Under the pieces are notes generated by a model. The model ran no database searches. It was not told the DNA's origin and saw only the letters and a list, made by a program, of their open reading frames with translations. 6,358 nucleotides of DNA from Clostridiaceae bacterium (GTDB taxonomy: Bacteria > Bacillota > Clostridia > Oscillospirales > Acutalibacteraceae). Position numbers and translations under genes: made by a program. Where the stretch lies: NCBI GenBank assembly GCA_904501895.1, contig CAJGCX010000102.1, forward strand, positions 1 through 6,358, given 5' to 3'. This document shows positions 1-5,722 of this stretch, piece by piece (positions within the stretch are counted from its first letter, which is position 1; every line of letters begins with the position of its first letter).

Positions 1-261
1 AAAAAGGGTATGAAAGCACCTGAGGGTATCACAACAAATATTTACGATATGACCCCGGAAGAAAGAAAAGCAAACGGAATCGAAAATCTTCCAAGCACAT
101 TACAGGAAGCAACAAGAGAATTCGAAAACAGCGTATTCGTAAGAGAAGTTCTCGGTGAACATATCTTCTCAAAATACCTTGCAGGTAAAAAGCAGGAGTG
201 GAGTAACTACACAACAAGAATTACTCAGTGGGAAATCGACGAATACCTTACCAAATATTAA
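1..261 (+). CDS. glnA: Glutamine synthetase type I, C-terminal fragment (5' end outside window)
   Basis: This is the last 86 codons of a glutamine synthetase, the cytoplasmic dodecameric enzyme that makes glutamine from glutamate, ammonia and ATP. The reading frame is open from base 1, so the ATG at 10 is an internal methionine and not the start. What identifies it is the family's C-terminal tail: the MTPEERKANGIENLPSTL segment, the LGEHIFSKYL helix and the ending EWSNYTTRITQWEIDEYL. These match the usual end of bacterial GSI proteins (LGEHI-F, EWDEY-TQV-WE-YL). The catalytic residues and any adenylylation tyrosine lie upstream of the window and cannot be judged. The stop is TAA, followed 15 bases later by a strong terminator, so glnA ends its transcription unit here. 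Family assignment is from recognised motifs and is quite secure. Confidence 0.9.
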   Translation, partial: KKGMKAPEGITTNIYDMTPEERKANGIENLPSTLQEATREFENSVFVREVLGEHIFSKYLAGKKQEWSNYTTRITQWEIDEYLTKY

Positions 262-276
262 TAATTACACATTATT

Positions 277-310
277 GCGGGGTCGAAAAAGACCCCGCTA
301 TTTTCATTTT
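277..310 (+). terminator. Rho-independent terminator of glnA
   Basis: A perfect 8-bp GC-rich stem (GCGGGGTC, 277-284, with GACCCCGC, 291-298) closes a 6-base loop and is followed by a T-rich run (TATTTTCATTTT). It lies 15 bases after the glnA stop, which is a classic intrinsic terminator position. Confidence 0.92.
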
Positions 311-338
311 TAATTATAATTTGTATTTTACATTCATA

Positions 339-367
339 TTGACTATTTTTGTTATTTATGTTATCAT
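339..367 (+). promoter_or_regulatory. Sigma-A promoter of the GtrA-like gene
   Basis: The -35 box is TTGACT (339-344). A 17-base spacer leads to the -10 box TATCAT (362-367), preceded by TG at 359-360 as in an extended -10. The predicted start is about base 374, giving a leader of roughly 30 bases before the ATG at 405. No operator-like repeat is visible around it. Confidence 0.8.
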
Positions 368-404
368 CTATGCATATCTTGATACATAAAAGGAGAATAT
401 CATT

Positions 405-950
405 ATGTTAAAATTAAAAGACATTGACAAGGCTGCTGCTGCGAAGGGCAAGGGTGTTGAAACTTTCTGGCAGTTTATCAAATTTATTGTTGTAAGCTTG
501 GGCGCATTTGTTATTCAGCTTTTCTTACCATATCTTGTTAAGTTACCTATGTCAGAGGAATTTCTTGCAAGACCTTATGACCTTTTCGGTTTAGGTATTT
601 GGTCTTCTGAAAAAGCTGCATCTGCAGGTATGGAAACAACAGGTCTCGGACTTTTCATTGCACTTACAGCATGTAACATTCTTGCTCAGGTTTTCTCTTT
701 CTTCGTAAATAAGGAAAAGACATTTAACTCTTGTGCAAATGTTAAGGTTGTTTTCCCAATTTATCTTGTTGTTACTTTCGCACTTATTGCTTTCTCAGCT
801 TGGTTACAGCCATTCCTTGTAAACTTCCTTACATTAAAGGGCTTGGCAGGTTCAGCAATTGCTATTTCAGGTGCAATCTGTGCTTGTATTCAGTTCTTCC
901 TTTATTTCCCAATTCAGATGATTCTTTTCAGAAAGAAGAAGGAAGACTAA
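405..950 (+). CDS. GtrA-family small membrane protein
   Basis: This 181-residue integral membrane protein resembles the GtrA family: small proteins with four membrane segments, thought to move or help flip lipid-linked sugars for modifying cell-surface polysaccharides or teichoic acids. Four hydrophobic stretches are visible at about residues 24-45, 80-101, 114-138 and 148-175. After the second comes the diagnostic short basic loop, here VNKEKTF (101-107), which corresponds to the family's LNRKWTF-like motif. The loop between segments 1 and 2 (about 47-79) is longer than usual, so this is a somewhat extended member. The C-terminus is basic and acidic (RKKKED). The start is well set: AGGAG at 391-395 lies nine bases before ATG 405. 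The gene is monocistronic, with its own promoter at 339-367 and a terminator at 976-1010. No glycosyltransferase lies beside it, so its sugar substrate cannot be inferred. Confidence 0.75.
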   Translation: MLKLKDIDKAAAAKGKGVETFWQFIKFIVVSLGAFVIQLFLPYLVKLPMSEEFLARPYDLFGLGIWSSEKAASAGMETTGLGLFIALTACNILAQVFSFFVNKEKTFNSCANVKVVFPIYLVVTFALIAFSAWLQPFLVNFLTLKGLAGSAIAISGAICACIQFFLYFPIQMILFRKKKED

Positions 951-975
951 TTTAAAATCAGAACATTGAAAATCT

Positions 976-1010
976 GCCCTGTGTCTTATTGATGCAGGGC
1001 TTTGTTTTTA
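976..1010 (+). terminator. Rho-independent terminator after the GtrA-like gene
   Basis: The core stem is GCCCTG (976-981) with CAGGGC (995-1000). Two G-T wobbles and two further pairs extend it to ten pairs around the loop TTATT (986-990). TTTGTTTTTA follows. The T run ends directly at the ribosome binding site of the next gene (1010-1016), so the hairpin also sits in any leader made by read-through. Confidence 0.85.
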
Positions 1011-1019
1011 GGTGAGTAT

Positions 1020-1919
1020 ATGAATAAATGTTTTAAAATTATTTCAATTGTGTTGTCGGTGATAATGAGTGTTATCCTTGTTTTCACATCAGTTTCTGCC
1101 GTTCTTTTAACTACAACGAGAGAATACTTTGTTTCACGGAAGTTCAATGCACAGGTTGAAAATACTGATTTAGCCTCATTAAAATTCATTTACGATGGCA
1201 AGAAAATAACACTCAAAAATTACGTTAGGGAATACGTAAACACAAATATTGATAAACATATTCTCGATAAAGCGTCACCGTATTATTCAGACCTATGGTT
1301 TCCATTTGCTGACGCCCTGACAGATTATACTGTTGATAAGGTGTTTTCTTCTGAATATATAAACAGACTCGTTAAGGATGAATTTAAGGAGATTATCAAT
1401 TACTTCCTTCATAGTAGCGTTGATGAGGCAAAACAGCGTATTGAAGATGGTATATCCCTCGAATTGAACGAACAGCTGAATCCTGATAATGCAAAGAATT
1501 ATGAAGATAAAATTAGCGCAGAGGTAAAGCTTGCTGTACTTAAATCTATTGAGGAAGAAACAGGCACATCATGTGACAAAATAATCATTATTATGTCAGA
1601 AAAAACAGCCTCATCATTAAAAAGTATTTCGATTATTCTTGGTATTTTACTTTTGCTCCTGAATATTAAAAACATTATCAATATATTTATTTATCTTGGG
1701 ATTGTTTTCTGTGGATGCGGTGGTGTAATCACATATATTAATAATAGCTTCGAAGACTATTTTGAGGGTGGAAAGGATTTAATCACCTACGAATTTTTAA
1801 ATCCTGTTGTAAATGAATATACTCCGTATGCTGAAAACGGAATTGCCTACGGAATAATCTGCATAGCAATTTTTATTGTATTAACAGTTACCCTTAAATT
1901 ATTGAAAAAGAAAAGATAA
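1020..1919 (+). CDS. Hypothetical membrane protein with large extracytosolic region
   Basis: I do not recognise this protein. Starting at ATG 1020 it has 299 residues. A longer frame could begin at TTG 1002, but that codon lies inside the terminator T run, whereas ATG 1020 is preceded by AGGTGAG (1010-1016), so I chose the ATG. Residues about 4-31 form a signal-anchor or first membrane segment. Residues about 32-199 are hydrophilic, strongly charged and look helical, probably outside the membrane. There is then a hydrophobic pair at about 201-216 and 219-238, a second short loop rich in acidic and aromatic residues, and a last membrane segment at about 275-294 ending in LKKKR (positive-inside). 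The number of membrane segments is therefore about four. No catalytic motif, lipobox or known domain is visible. It has no clear promoter of its own: a terminator lies immediately upstream. It may be transcribed by read-through from the GtrA-like gene or from an unrecognised promoter. Function unknown. Confidence 0.75.
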   Translation: MNKCFKIISIVLSVIMSVILVFTSVSAVLLTTTREYFVSRKFNAQVENTDLASLKFIYDGKKITLKNYVREYVNTNIDKHILDKASPYYSDLWFPFADALTDYTVDKVFSSEYINRLVKDEFKEIINYFLHSSVDEAKQRIEDGISLELNEQLNPDNAKNYEDKISAEVKLAVLKSIEEETGTSCDKIIIIMSEKTASSLKSISIILGILLLLLNIKNIINIFIYLGIVFCGCGGVITYINNSFEDYFEGGKDLITYEFLNPVVNEYTPYAENGIAYGIICIAIFIVLTVTLKLLKKKR

Positions 1920-1938
1920 ATTTAGATTAAACACAAAA

Positions 1939-1980
1939 ACAGAGGCTATGATTTCACTCACAGCCTCTGTGCTTTATTAT
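1939..1980. terminator. Bidirectional intrinsic terminator
   Basis: A perfect 9-bp stem, ACAGAGGCT (1939-1947) with AGCCTCTGT (1962-1970), encloses a 14-base loop. Reading plus, it is followed by GCTTTATTAT and would end the membrane-protein gene that stops at 1919. Reading minus, it is followed by a better T run (TTTTTGTGTTT, complement of bases before 1939) and would end the symporter remnant whose stop is at 1989. This is the expected layout between converging genes. Confidence 0.85.
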
Positions 1981-1988
1981 ATGATTGT

Positions 1989-2138
1989 TTATCCTAATGA
2001 GTTTGTGACAGTTGTTGTTACTTTCTTGTTGTAGCAGCTGAATTTTTCATCAATATTTTCAGGCAATGTCTTCTGTGTCAATAAGCTTACGATTGGCACA
2101 AGTATAAGCCCACCTACCATCGCAAAAACACCTTTTGT
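1989..2138 (-). pseudogene. 3' remnant of a sodium:solute symporter gene
   Basis: The minus strand is open from 2138 down to a TAA at 1991-1989 (49 codons plus stop). The frame is closed upstream by a TAA at 2141-2139, so no full gene can exist. The encoded peptide starts TKGVFAMVGGLILVPIVSLL, a hydrophobic segment. It continues TQKTLPENIDEKFSCYNKKV and ends VTNSLG. From memory of the family, the combination of a VP-VSL-T membrane exit, an acidic stretch and an F-CY motif near the C-terminus is typical of clostridial sodium:solute symporters (SSS family). These are normally around 500 residues, so about 90 percent is missing. A bidirectional terminator lies just after the stop on this strand, as a real gene end would have. 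An ATG at 2120-2118 with an AAAGGTG-like site eight bases before it could in theory allow a 43-residue product; I think a decayed remnant is more likely. The family call rests on pattern memory, not a search. Confidence 0.55.
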
Positions 2139-2145
2139 TTAATGC

Positions 2146-2174
2146 TTGACAAACGCTATGAAAAGTGGTATTAT
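2146..2174 (+). promoter_or_regulatory. Strong sigma-A promoter (P1) of the ligase-iorAB operon
   Basis: The -35 box is a perfect consensus TTGACA (2146-2151). A 17-base spacer leads to the -10 box TATTAT (2169-2174), and TG at 2166-2167 makes it an extended -10. The predicted start is about 2181, giving a leader near 143 bases. Such a strong core promoter usually needs a repressor for control, and operator-like repeats cover its start site. Confidence 0.87.
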
Positions 2175-2176
2175 TG

Positions 2177-2206
2177 CTTTAACGTTTTAAAGTTTAACGC
2201 TTTAAA
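2177..2206 (+). promoter_or_regulatory. Tandem operator-like repeats over the P1 start site
   Basis: Two 14-bp units, TTTAACGTTTTAAA (2178-2191) and TTTAACGCTTTAAA (2193-2206), differ at one base and repeat with a 15-bp period. The first unit extends to a 16-bp interrupted palindrome with arms CTTTAA and TTAAAG (2177-2192). The right half of unit 1 and the right half of unit 2 also form a perfect 7-bp-arm palindrome, TTTAAAG-N7-CTTTAAA (2186-2206). The block begins three bases after the -10 box, where bound protein would block initiation. A repressor site is inferred; the regulator is not in this window and its family cannot be told. Confidence 0.65.
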
Positions 2207-2223
2207 TCAAATATGTTAATAGG

Positions 2224-2245
2224 TTTTCGAATAAATTTTCGAAAA
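2224..2245. promoter_or_regulatory. 22-bp palindrome in the operon leader
   Basis: TTTTCGAA (2224-2231) and TTCGAAAA (2238-2245) are perfect 8-bp inverted arms around a 6-base spacer TAAATT. It lies in the P1 leader and about 19 bases upstream of the second candidate promoter, so it could be a protein-binding site for either. It is followed by six T residues (2248-2253), but the stem is too AT-rich to be a convincing terminator. Confidence 0.45.
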
Positions 2246-2263
2246 AGTTTTTTGCAGAATTTA

Positions 2264-2292
2264 TTGATTTTTATGTTGCGTTGCAGTAAAAT
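2264..2292 (+). promoter_or_regulatory. Possible second promoter (P2) of the ligase gene
   Basis: TTGATT (2264-2269), a 17-base spacer and TAAAAT (2287-2292) form a plausible sigma-A promoter whose start would be near base 2299, about 25 bases before the ligase ATG. It is weaker than P1 at the -35 box and lies in AT-rich DNA where chance matches are common. Confidence 0.4.
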
Positions 2293-2323
2293 GTAAAGAT
2301 ATTCGTTAATTTGGAGATGTGTT

Positions 2324-3958
2324 ATGACAATCGTACATTTACTTGAAAAAAATGCCCGTGAATTCCCTAATGATGTGGAGTTGGTTGAGGTTAATCCGGA
2401 ACAACCGGAAACAAGACGAATTACATGGAGTGAATTTGAACTTGTTGAATCAAGTGCAAGACGTCCTTATCGTCGTGAAATCACATGGAGCGTTTTTGAA
2501 GAAAAAGCAAACAGATTTGCAAATATGCTTTCACAGAATGGTATCGGAAAGGGTAATAAGGTAGCAATACTTTTAATGAACTGTATTGACTGGTTGCCTA
2601 TTTACTTCGGTATTCTTAAGACAGGTGCATTAGTAGTTCCTCTTAATTTCCGTTATTCATCAGATGAAATTGATTATTGTCTTGATTTGGCTGAGGCTGA
2701 TGTGCTCGTATTCGGTAACGAATTTGTAGGACGAGTTGAGGCTATTGCTGATAAAATCAGTAGAAGATGTAAGCTTATTTACTTTGGTGCTAGCTGCCCT
2801 GCATTTGCTGATGATTATAACGAGCTTGTTTCAGAATGCTCAAGCTCATATCACGGATGCTGGTTAGAGGAATCTGATGACGCTGCGATTTACTTCTCAT
2901 CAGGTACAACAGGCTTCCCAAAGGCTATTTTACATAATCACGAAAGCCTTATTCACTCTTGCAGAGTTGAACAGGCTCATCACGGACAGACAAAGGACGA
3001 CTGCTTCCTTTGTATTCCTCCACTTTATCATACAGGTGCTAAAATGCATTGGTTCGGTAGCCTTTTGACAGGTTCAAAGGCAATTATCCTTAAGGGTACA
3101 CAGTCAAGAAATATTCTTAAGGTTGCAAGTGATGAAAAATGCTCTATCGTATGGCTTCTCGTTCCTTGGGCACAGGATATTCTCAATGCTATTGACAGTG
3201 GCGAAATCGATTTGAACGAATTTGATTTCTCAAATTGGAGACTTATGCATATCGGTGCACAGCCTGTACCACAAAGCCTTATTAAGCGTTGGCTTGAATA
3301 TTTTCCAAATCAGCAGTACGATACAAACTATGGACTTTCTGAGTCAATCGGTCCTGGTGCTGTTCATCTTGGTGTCGAAAATGTACATAAGGTTGGCGCA
3401 ATTGGTGTTCCGGGCTATGGTTGGGAAACAAAAATCATTGACCCTGAAGGAAATATAGTTGAACAGGGCGATGTTGGTGAACTTTGCCTTAAGGGTCCTG
3501 GTGTTATGACTTGCTACTATCGTGATGAAGAGGCAACAAAAGCAACACTTAAGGACGGATGGCTTCTCACAGGTGATATGGCTATGCAGGACGAGGATGG
3601 CTTCATTTTCCTTGTTGACCGTAAAAAGGACGTTATTATAACAGGTGGTGAAAACCTTTATCCTGTTCAGATTGAAAACTTTATGGCAGCACACGAAAAA
3701 ATCAAGGACGTTGCTGTTATCGGTCTTCCTGACCCAAGACTTGGTGAAATTGCAACTGCAATTATTGAGGTTAAAAAGGATATGACTTGTACAGAAGAGG
3801 AAATCAACGAATTCTGTAAGAGTCTTCCAAGATATAAGAGACCTCGTAAGATTATTTTCGCAGACGTACCTCGTAACCCTACAGGTAAGATTGAAAAGCC
3901 AAAGCTTCGTAAAATGTACGGTGGCGAAGGTCTTGTTGATTCACAGAATAAATCATAA
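2324..3958 (+). CDS. AMP-forming acyl/aryl-CoA ligase (class I adenylate-forming)
   Basis: This 544-residue cytoplasmic enzyme activates a carboxylic acid with ATP to an acyl-adenylate and transfers it to CoA. The family motifs are complete and in order: PPLYHTG (232-238), the phosphate-binding loop YFSSGTTGFPK (190-200), YGLSES (336-341), TGD (416-418), the hinge DRKKDVIITGGEN (432-444) and PTGK with catalytic Lys522. Length is normal for the family. The start is ATG 2324 with GGAG at 2313-2316. Residues 19-38 and 39-58 look like a diverged 20-residue tandem repeat (ELVE...ITWS-F), which may be a trait of this clostridial subgroup. It is the first gene of an operon, 25 bases before iorA, so the likely substrates are arylacetates (indole-, phenyl- or hydroxyphenylacetate) or a branched or medium-chain acid. 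The exact substrate is inferred from context only. This is not a PaaK-type phenylacetate ligase by its motifs; it belongs to the general acyl-CoA synthetase branch. Confidence 0.9.
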   Translation: MTIVHLLEKNAREFPNDVELVEVNPEQPETRRITWSEFELVESSARRPYRREITWSVFEEKANRFANMLSQNGIGKGNKVAILLMNCIDWLPIYFGILKTGALVVPLNFRYSSDEIDYCLDLAEADVLVFGNEFVGRVEAIADKISRRCKLIYFGASCPAFADDYNELVSECSSSYHGCWLEESDDAAIYFSSGTTGFPKAILHNHESLIHSCRVEQAHHGQTKDDCFLCIPPLYHTGAKMHWFGSLLTGSKAIILKGTQSRNILKVASDEKCSIVWLLVPWAQDILNAIDSGEIDLNEFDFSNWRLMHIGAQPVPQSLIKRWLEYFPNQQYDTNYGLSESIGPGAVHLGVENVHKVGAIGVPGYGWETKIIDPEGNIVEQGDVGELCLKGPGVMTCYYRDEEATKATLKDGWLLTGDMAMQDEDGFIFLVDRKKDVIITGGENLYPVQIENFMAAHEKIKDVAVIGLPDPRLGEIATAIIEVKKDMTCTEEEINEFCKSLPRYKRPRKIIFADVPRNPTGKIEKPKLRKMYGGEGLVDSQNKS

Positions 3959-3983
3959 TTATATATAGAAAAGAGAAACGGAT

Positions 3984-5708
3984 ATGAAGAAATTAATGAT
4001 TGGCAATCAGGCAGTTGCTGAAGGATTGCACGATGGTGGATTAGGTGTAGTATCAAGTTATCCGGGCACACCATCAACTGAAATTACAGAATTTTTAAGT
4101 AAATTTGACGATATTCACAGTGAATGGGCACCAAATGAAAAGGTTGCTTGTGAGGTGGCTTTCGGCTCATCACTCGCAGGTGCACGTTCAGCTTGTGCTA
4201 TGAAGCACGTTGGTCTTAACGTTGCTGCTGACCCACTTTTCACACTTTCATATACAGGTGTTAACGGTGGTATGGTTATCTGTGTTGCTGATGACCCTGC
4301 AATGCACTCATCACAGAATGAACAGGACTCACGTCATTATGCTATGGCATCAAAGGTGCCTATGCTTGAGCCTGCTGATTCTCAGGAAGCATACACATTT
4401 GCAAAAAATGCTTTCCTATTGTCAGAAAAATTTGACACACCTGTACTTCTTCGTATGTGTACAAGAATTGCACACAGTCAGTCAATTGTTGAAACAGGTG
4501 AAAAAGTTTCTGCAACATTAAAGGATTATGAAAAGAATCCTTCTAAATACATTATGGCTCCTGCTAACGCTATTAAGCGTCATCCGTTTGTTGAGGACAG
4601 AACTTTCAGCCTTCAGGAGCTTGCTGAAAATTGTGAATACAACACAGTAGAAATGAACTCTGACGAAATCGGCATTATCACATCAGGCTGTTCATATCAG
4701 TATGTAAAAGAGGTAATGGGTGACAGCGCAAGCGTTCTTAAAATCGGTATGTCATACCCACTTCCTGTAAAGCTCATTAAGGACTTTGCATCAAAGGTAA
4801 AGACTCTTTATGTTATTGAAGAGCTTGACCCATTCATTGAAAATCACGTTAAATCTCTCGGTATAAATTGTATCGGTAAGGAAAAATTCTCGATTTTAGG
4901 TGAGTTTTCTCAAGCAACAATTGCAAAAGCATTCGGCAAGGAATTACCTGAATGTGTTTCTGCAGATTCAGTAATTCCAAACAGACCACCTATGATGTGT
5001 GCAGGTTGTCCTCACAGAGGTCTTTTCTATACACTTGCAAAGAATAAGATTACAGCACTCGGTGATATCGGTTGTTACACACTTGGCTCTGCACCACCAC
5101 TCAGCGCGCTTGACTCAACTCTTTGTATGGGTGCTTCAATTTCAGGTCTTCACGGTTTTAACCTTGCAAGAGGTAAGGATGCTGAAAAGAAGAGCGTTGC
5201 TGTTATCGGTGACTCAACATTTATGCACTCAGGTATGACAGGTCTTGTAAATGTGGCTTATAACGCTACAAATTCAACTGTAATTATTGTTGATAACTCA
5301 ATTACAGGTATGACAGGTCATCAGCAGAATCCTACAACAGGCTACAATATTAAGGGTGACCCGGCAGCAAAGGTTGACCTTGAAGCACTTTGTAAGGCTC
5401 TCGGTATTAATCGTGTAAGAGTTGTTGACCCATATAACCTTAAGGAATGTAATGAGGTTGTTAAGGAAGAATTGGCTGTGGAAGAGCCATCAGTTATCAT
5501 TTCTCGCAGACCATGTGTGCTTCTTAAGTCAGTTAAGATTCAACCTGCTCTTAAGGTTGAAGCAGATAAGTGTAAGTCTTGTAAGAGATGTATGACACTC
5601 GGTTGTCCTGCAATCAGTATGAAGGACGGAAAAGCAAAGGTTGATGCAACATTATGTGTTGGCTGTGGCGTTTGTAAACAGCTTTGCGCATTTGATGCAA
5701 TTGTATAA
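3984..5708 (+). CDS. iorA: Indolepyruvate:ferredoxin oxidoreductase, alpha subunit
   Basis: This is the large subunit of arylpyruvate:ferredoxin oxidoreductase, which converts indolepyruvate, phenylpyruvate or hydroxyphenylpyruvate plus CoA to arylacetyl-CoA, CO2 and reduced ferredoxin; the reaction is reversible. At 574 residues it is at the short end for IorA. The N-terminal pyrimidine-binding domain shows SSYPGTPSTE (24-33) and NEKVACEVAFG (51-61), with Glu52/Glu57 as candidates for the glutamate that activates thiamine diphosphate. The pyrophosphate domain shows CAGCPHRG (339-346), GDST (409-412) and VDNSITGMTG (436-445). The C-terminus is a 2[4Fe-4S] ferredoxin domain with cysteines 530, 533, 536, 541 and 558, 561, 564, 568. 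The second set lacks the usual proline after its last cysteine (CAF in place of CP). The start is ATG 3984; its ribosome binding site (AAGAGA, 3971-3976) is weak, suggesting coupling to ligase translation or modest expression. The gene sits between the ligase and iorB in one operon. Confidence 0.95.
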   Translation: MKKLMIGNQAVAEGLHDGGLGVVSSYPGTPSTEITEFLSKFDDIHSEWAPNEKVACEVAFGSSLAGARSACAMKHVGLNVAADPLFTLSYTGVNGGMVICVADDPAMHSSQNEQDSRHYAMASKVPMLEPADSQEAYTFAKNAFLLSEKFDTPVLLRMCTRIAHSQSIVETGEKVSATLKDYEKNPSKYIMAPANAIKRHPFVEDRTFSLQELAENCEYNTVEMNSDEIGIITSGCSYQYVKEVMGDSASVLKIGMSYPLPVKLIKDFASKVKTLYVIEELDPFIENHVKSLGINCIGKEKFSILGEFSQATIAKAFGKELPECVSADSVIPNRPPMMCAGCPHRGLFYTLAKNKITALGDIGCYTLGSAPPLSALDSTLCMGASISGLHGFNLARGKDAEKKSVAVIGDSTFMHSGMTGLVNVAYNATNSTVIIVDNSITGMTGHQQNPTTGYNIKGDPAAKVDLEALCKALGINRVRVVDPYNLKECNEVVKEELAVEEPSVIISRRPCVLLKSVKIQPALKVEADKCKSCKRCMTLGCPAISMKDGKAKVDATLCVGCGVCKQLCAFDAIV

Positions 5709-5713
5709 GGAGG
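5707..5713 (+). promoter_or_regulatory. Strong ribosome binding site of iorB overlapping the iorA stop
   Basis: AAGGAGG is a full Shine-Dalgarno match. It shares its first two bases with the iorA TAA stop (5706-5708) and lies nine bases before ATG 5723. It is far stronger than the iorA site, which may favour balanced subunit production by coupling. Confidence 0.85.
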
Positions 5714-5722
5714 GGACTTAAA

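Noticed and set aside
10..261. A stand-alone 83-residue gene starting at ATG 10
   Set aside because: The frame is open to base 1 and the sequence is the recognisable C-terminal tail of glutamine synthetase, so the ATG is an internal methionine.
1002..1019. TTG start at 1002 for the hypothetical membrane protein
   Set aside because: It lies in the T run of a terminator and has no ribosome binding site, whereas ATG 1020 has AGGTGAG just before it.
2181..2323. Riboswitch or T-box in the ligase leader
   Set aside because: The leader is AT-rich with only one weak palindrome. I see no T-box TGGNACC-like motif, no GC-rich multi-stem fold and no solid terminator.
1981..2323. Insertion sequence or other mobile element behind the truncated symporter
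   Set aside because: No transposase frame, long terminal inverted repeats or target duplication can be seen in the window.
2378..2497. Frameshift or recent duplication error in the ligase N-terminus
   Set aside because: The frame is continuous, both repeat units are well diverged at DNA level, and sequence on both sides fits the family, so this is an old insertion rather than a sequencing error.
3344..4077. Two antisense open frames of 116 and 136 codons over the ligase end and iorA start
   Set aside because: They are mirror frames of strongly conserved coding DNA, with no ribosome binding site, promoter or recognisable domain.
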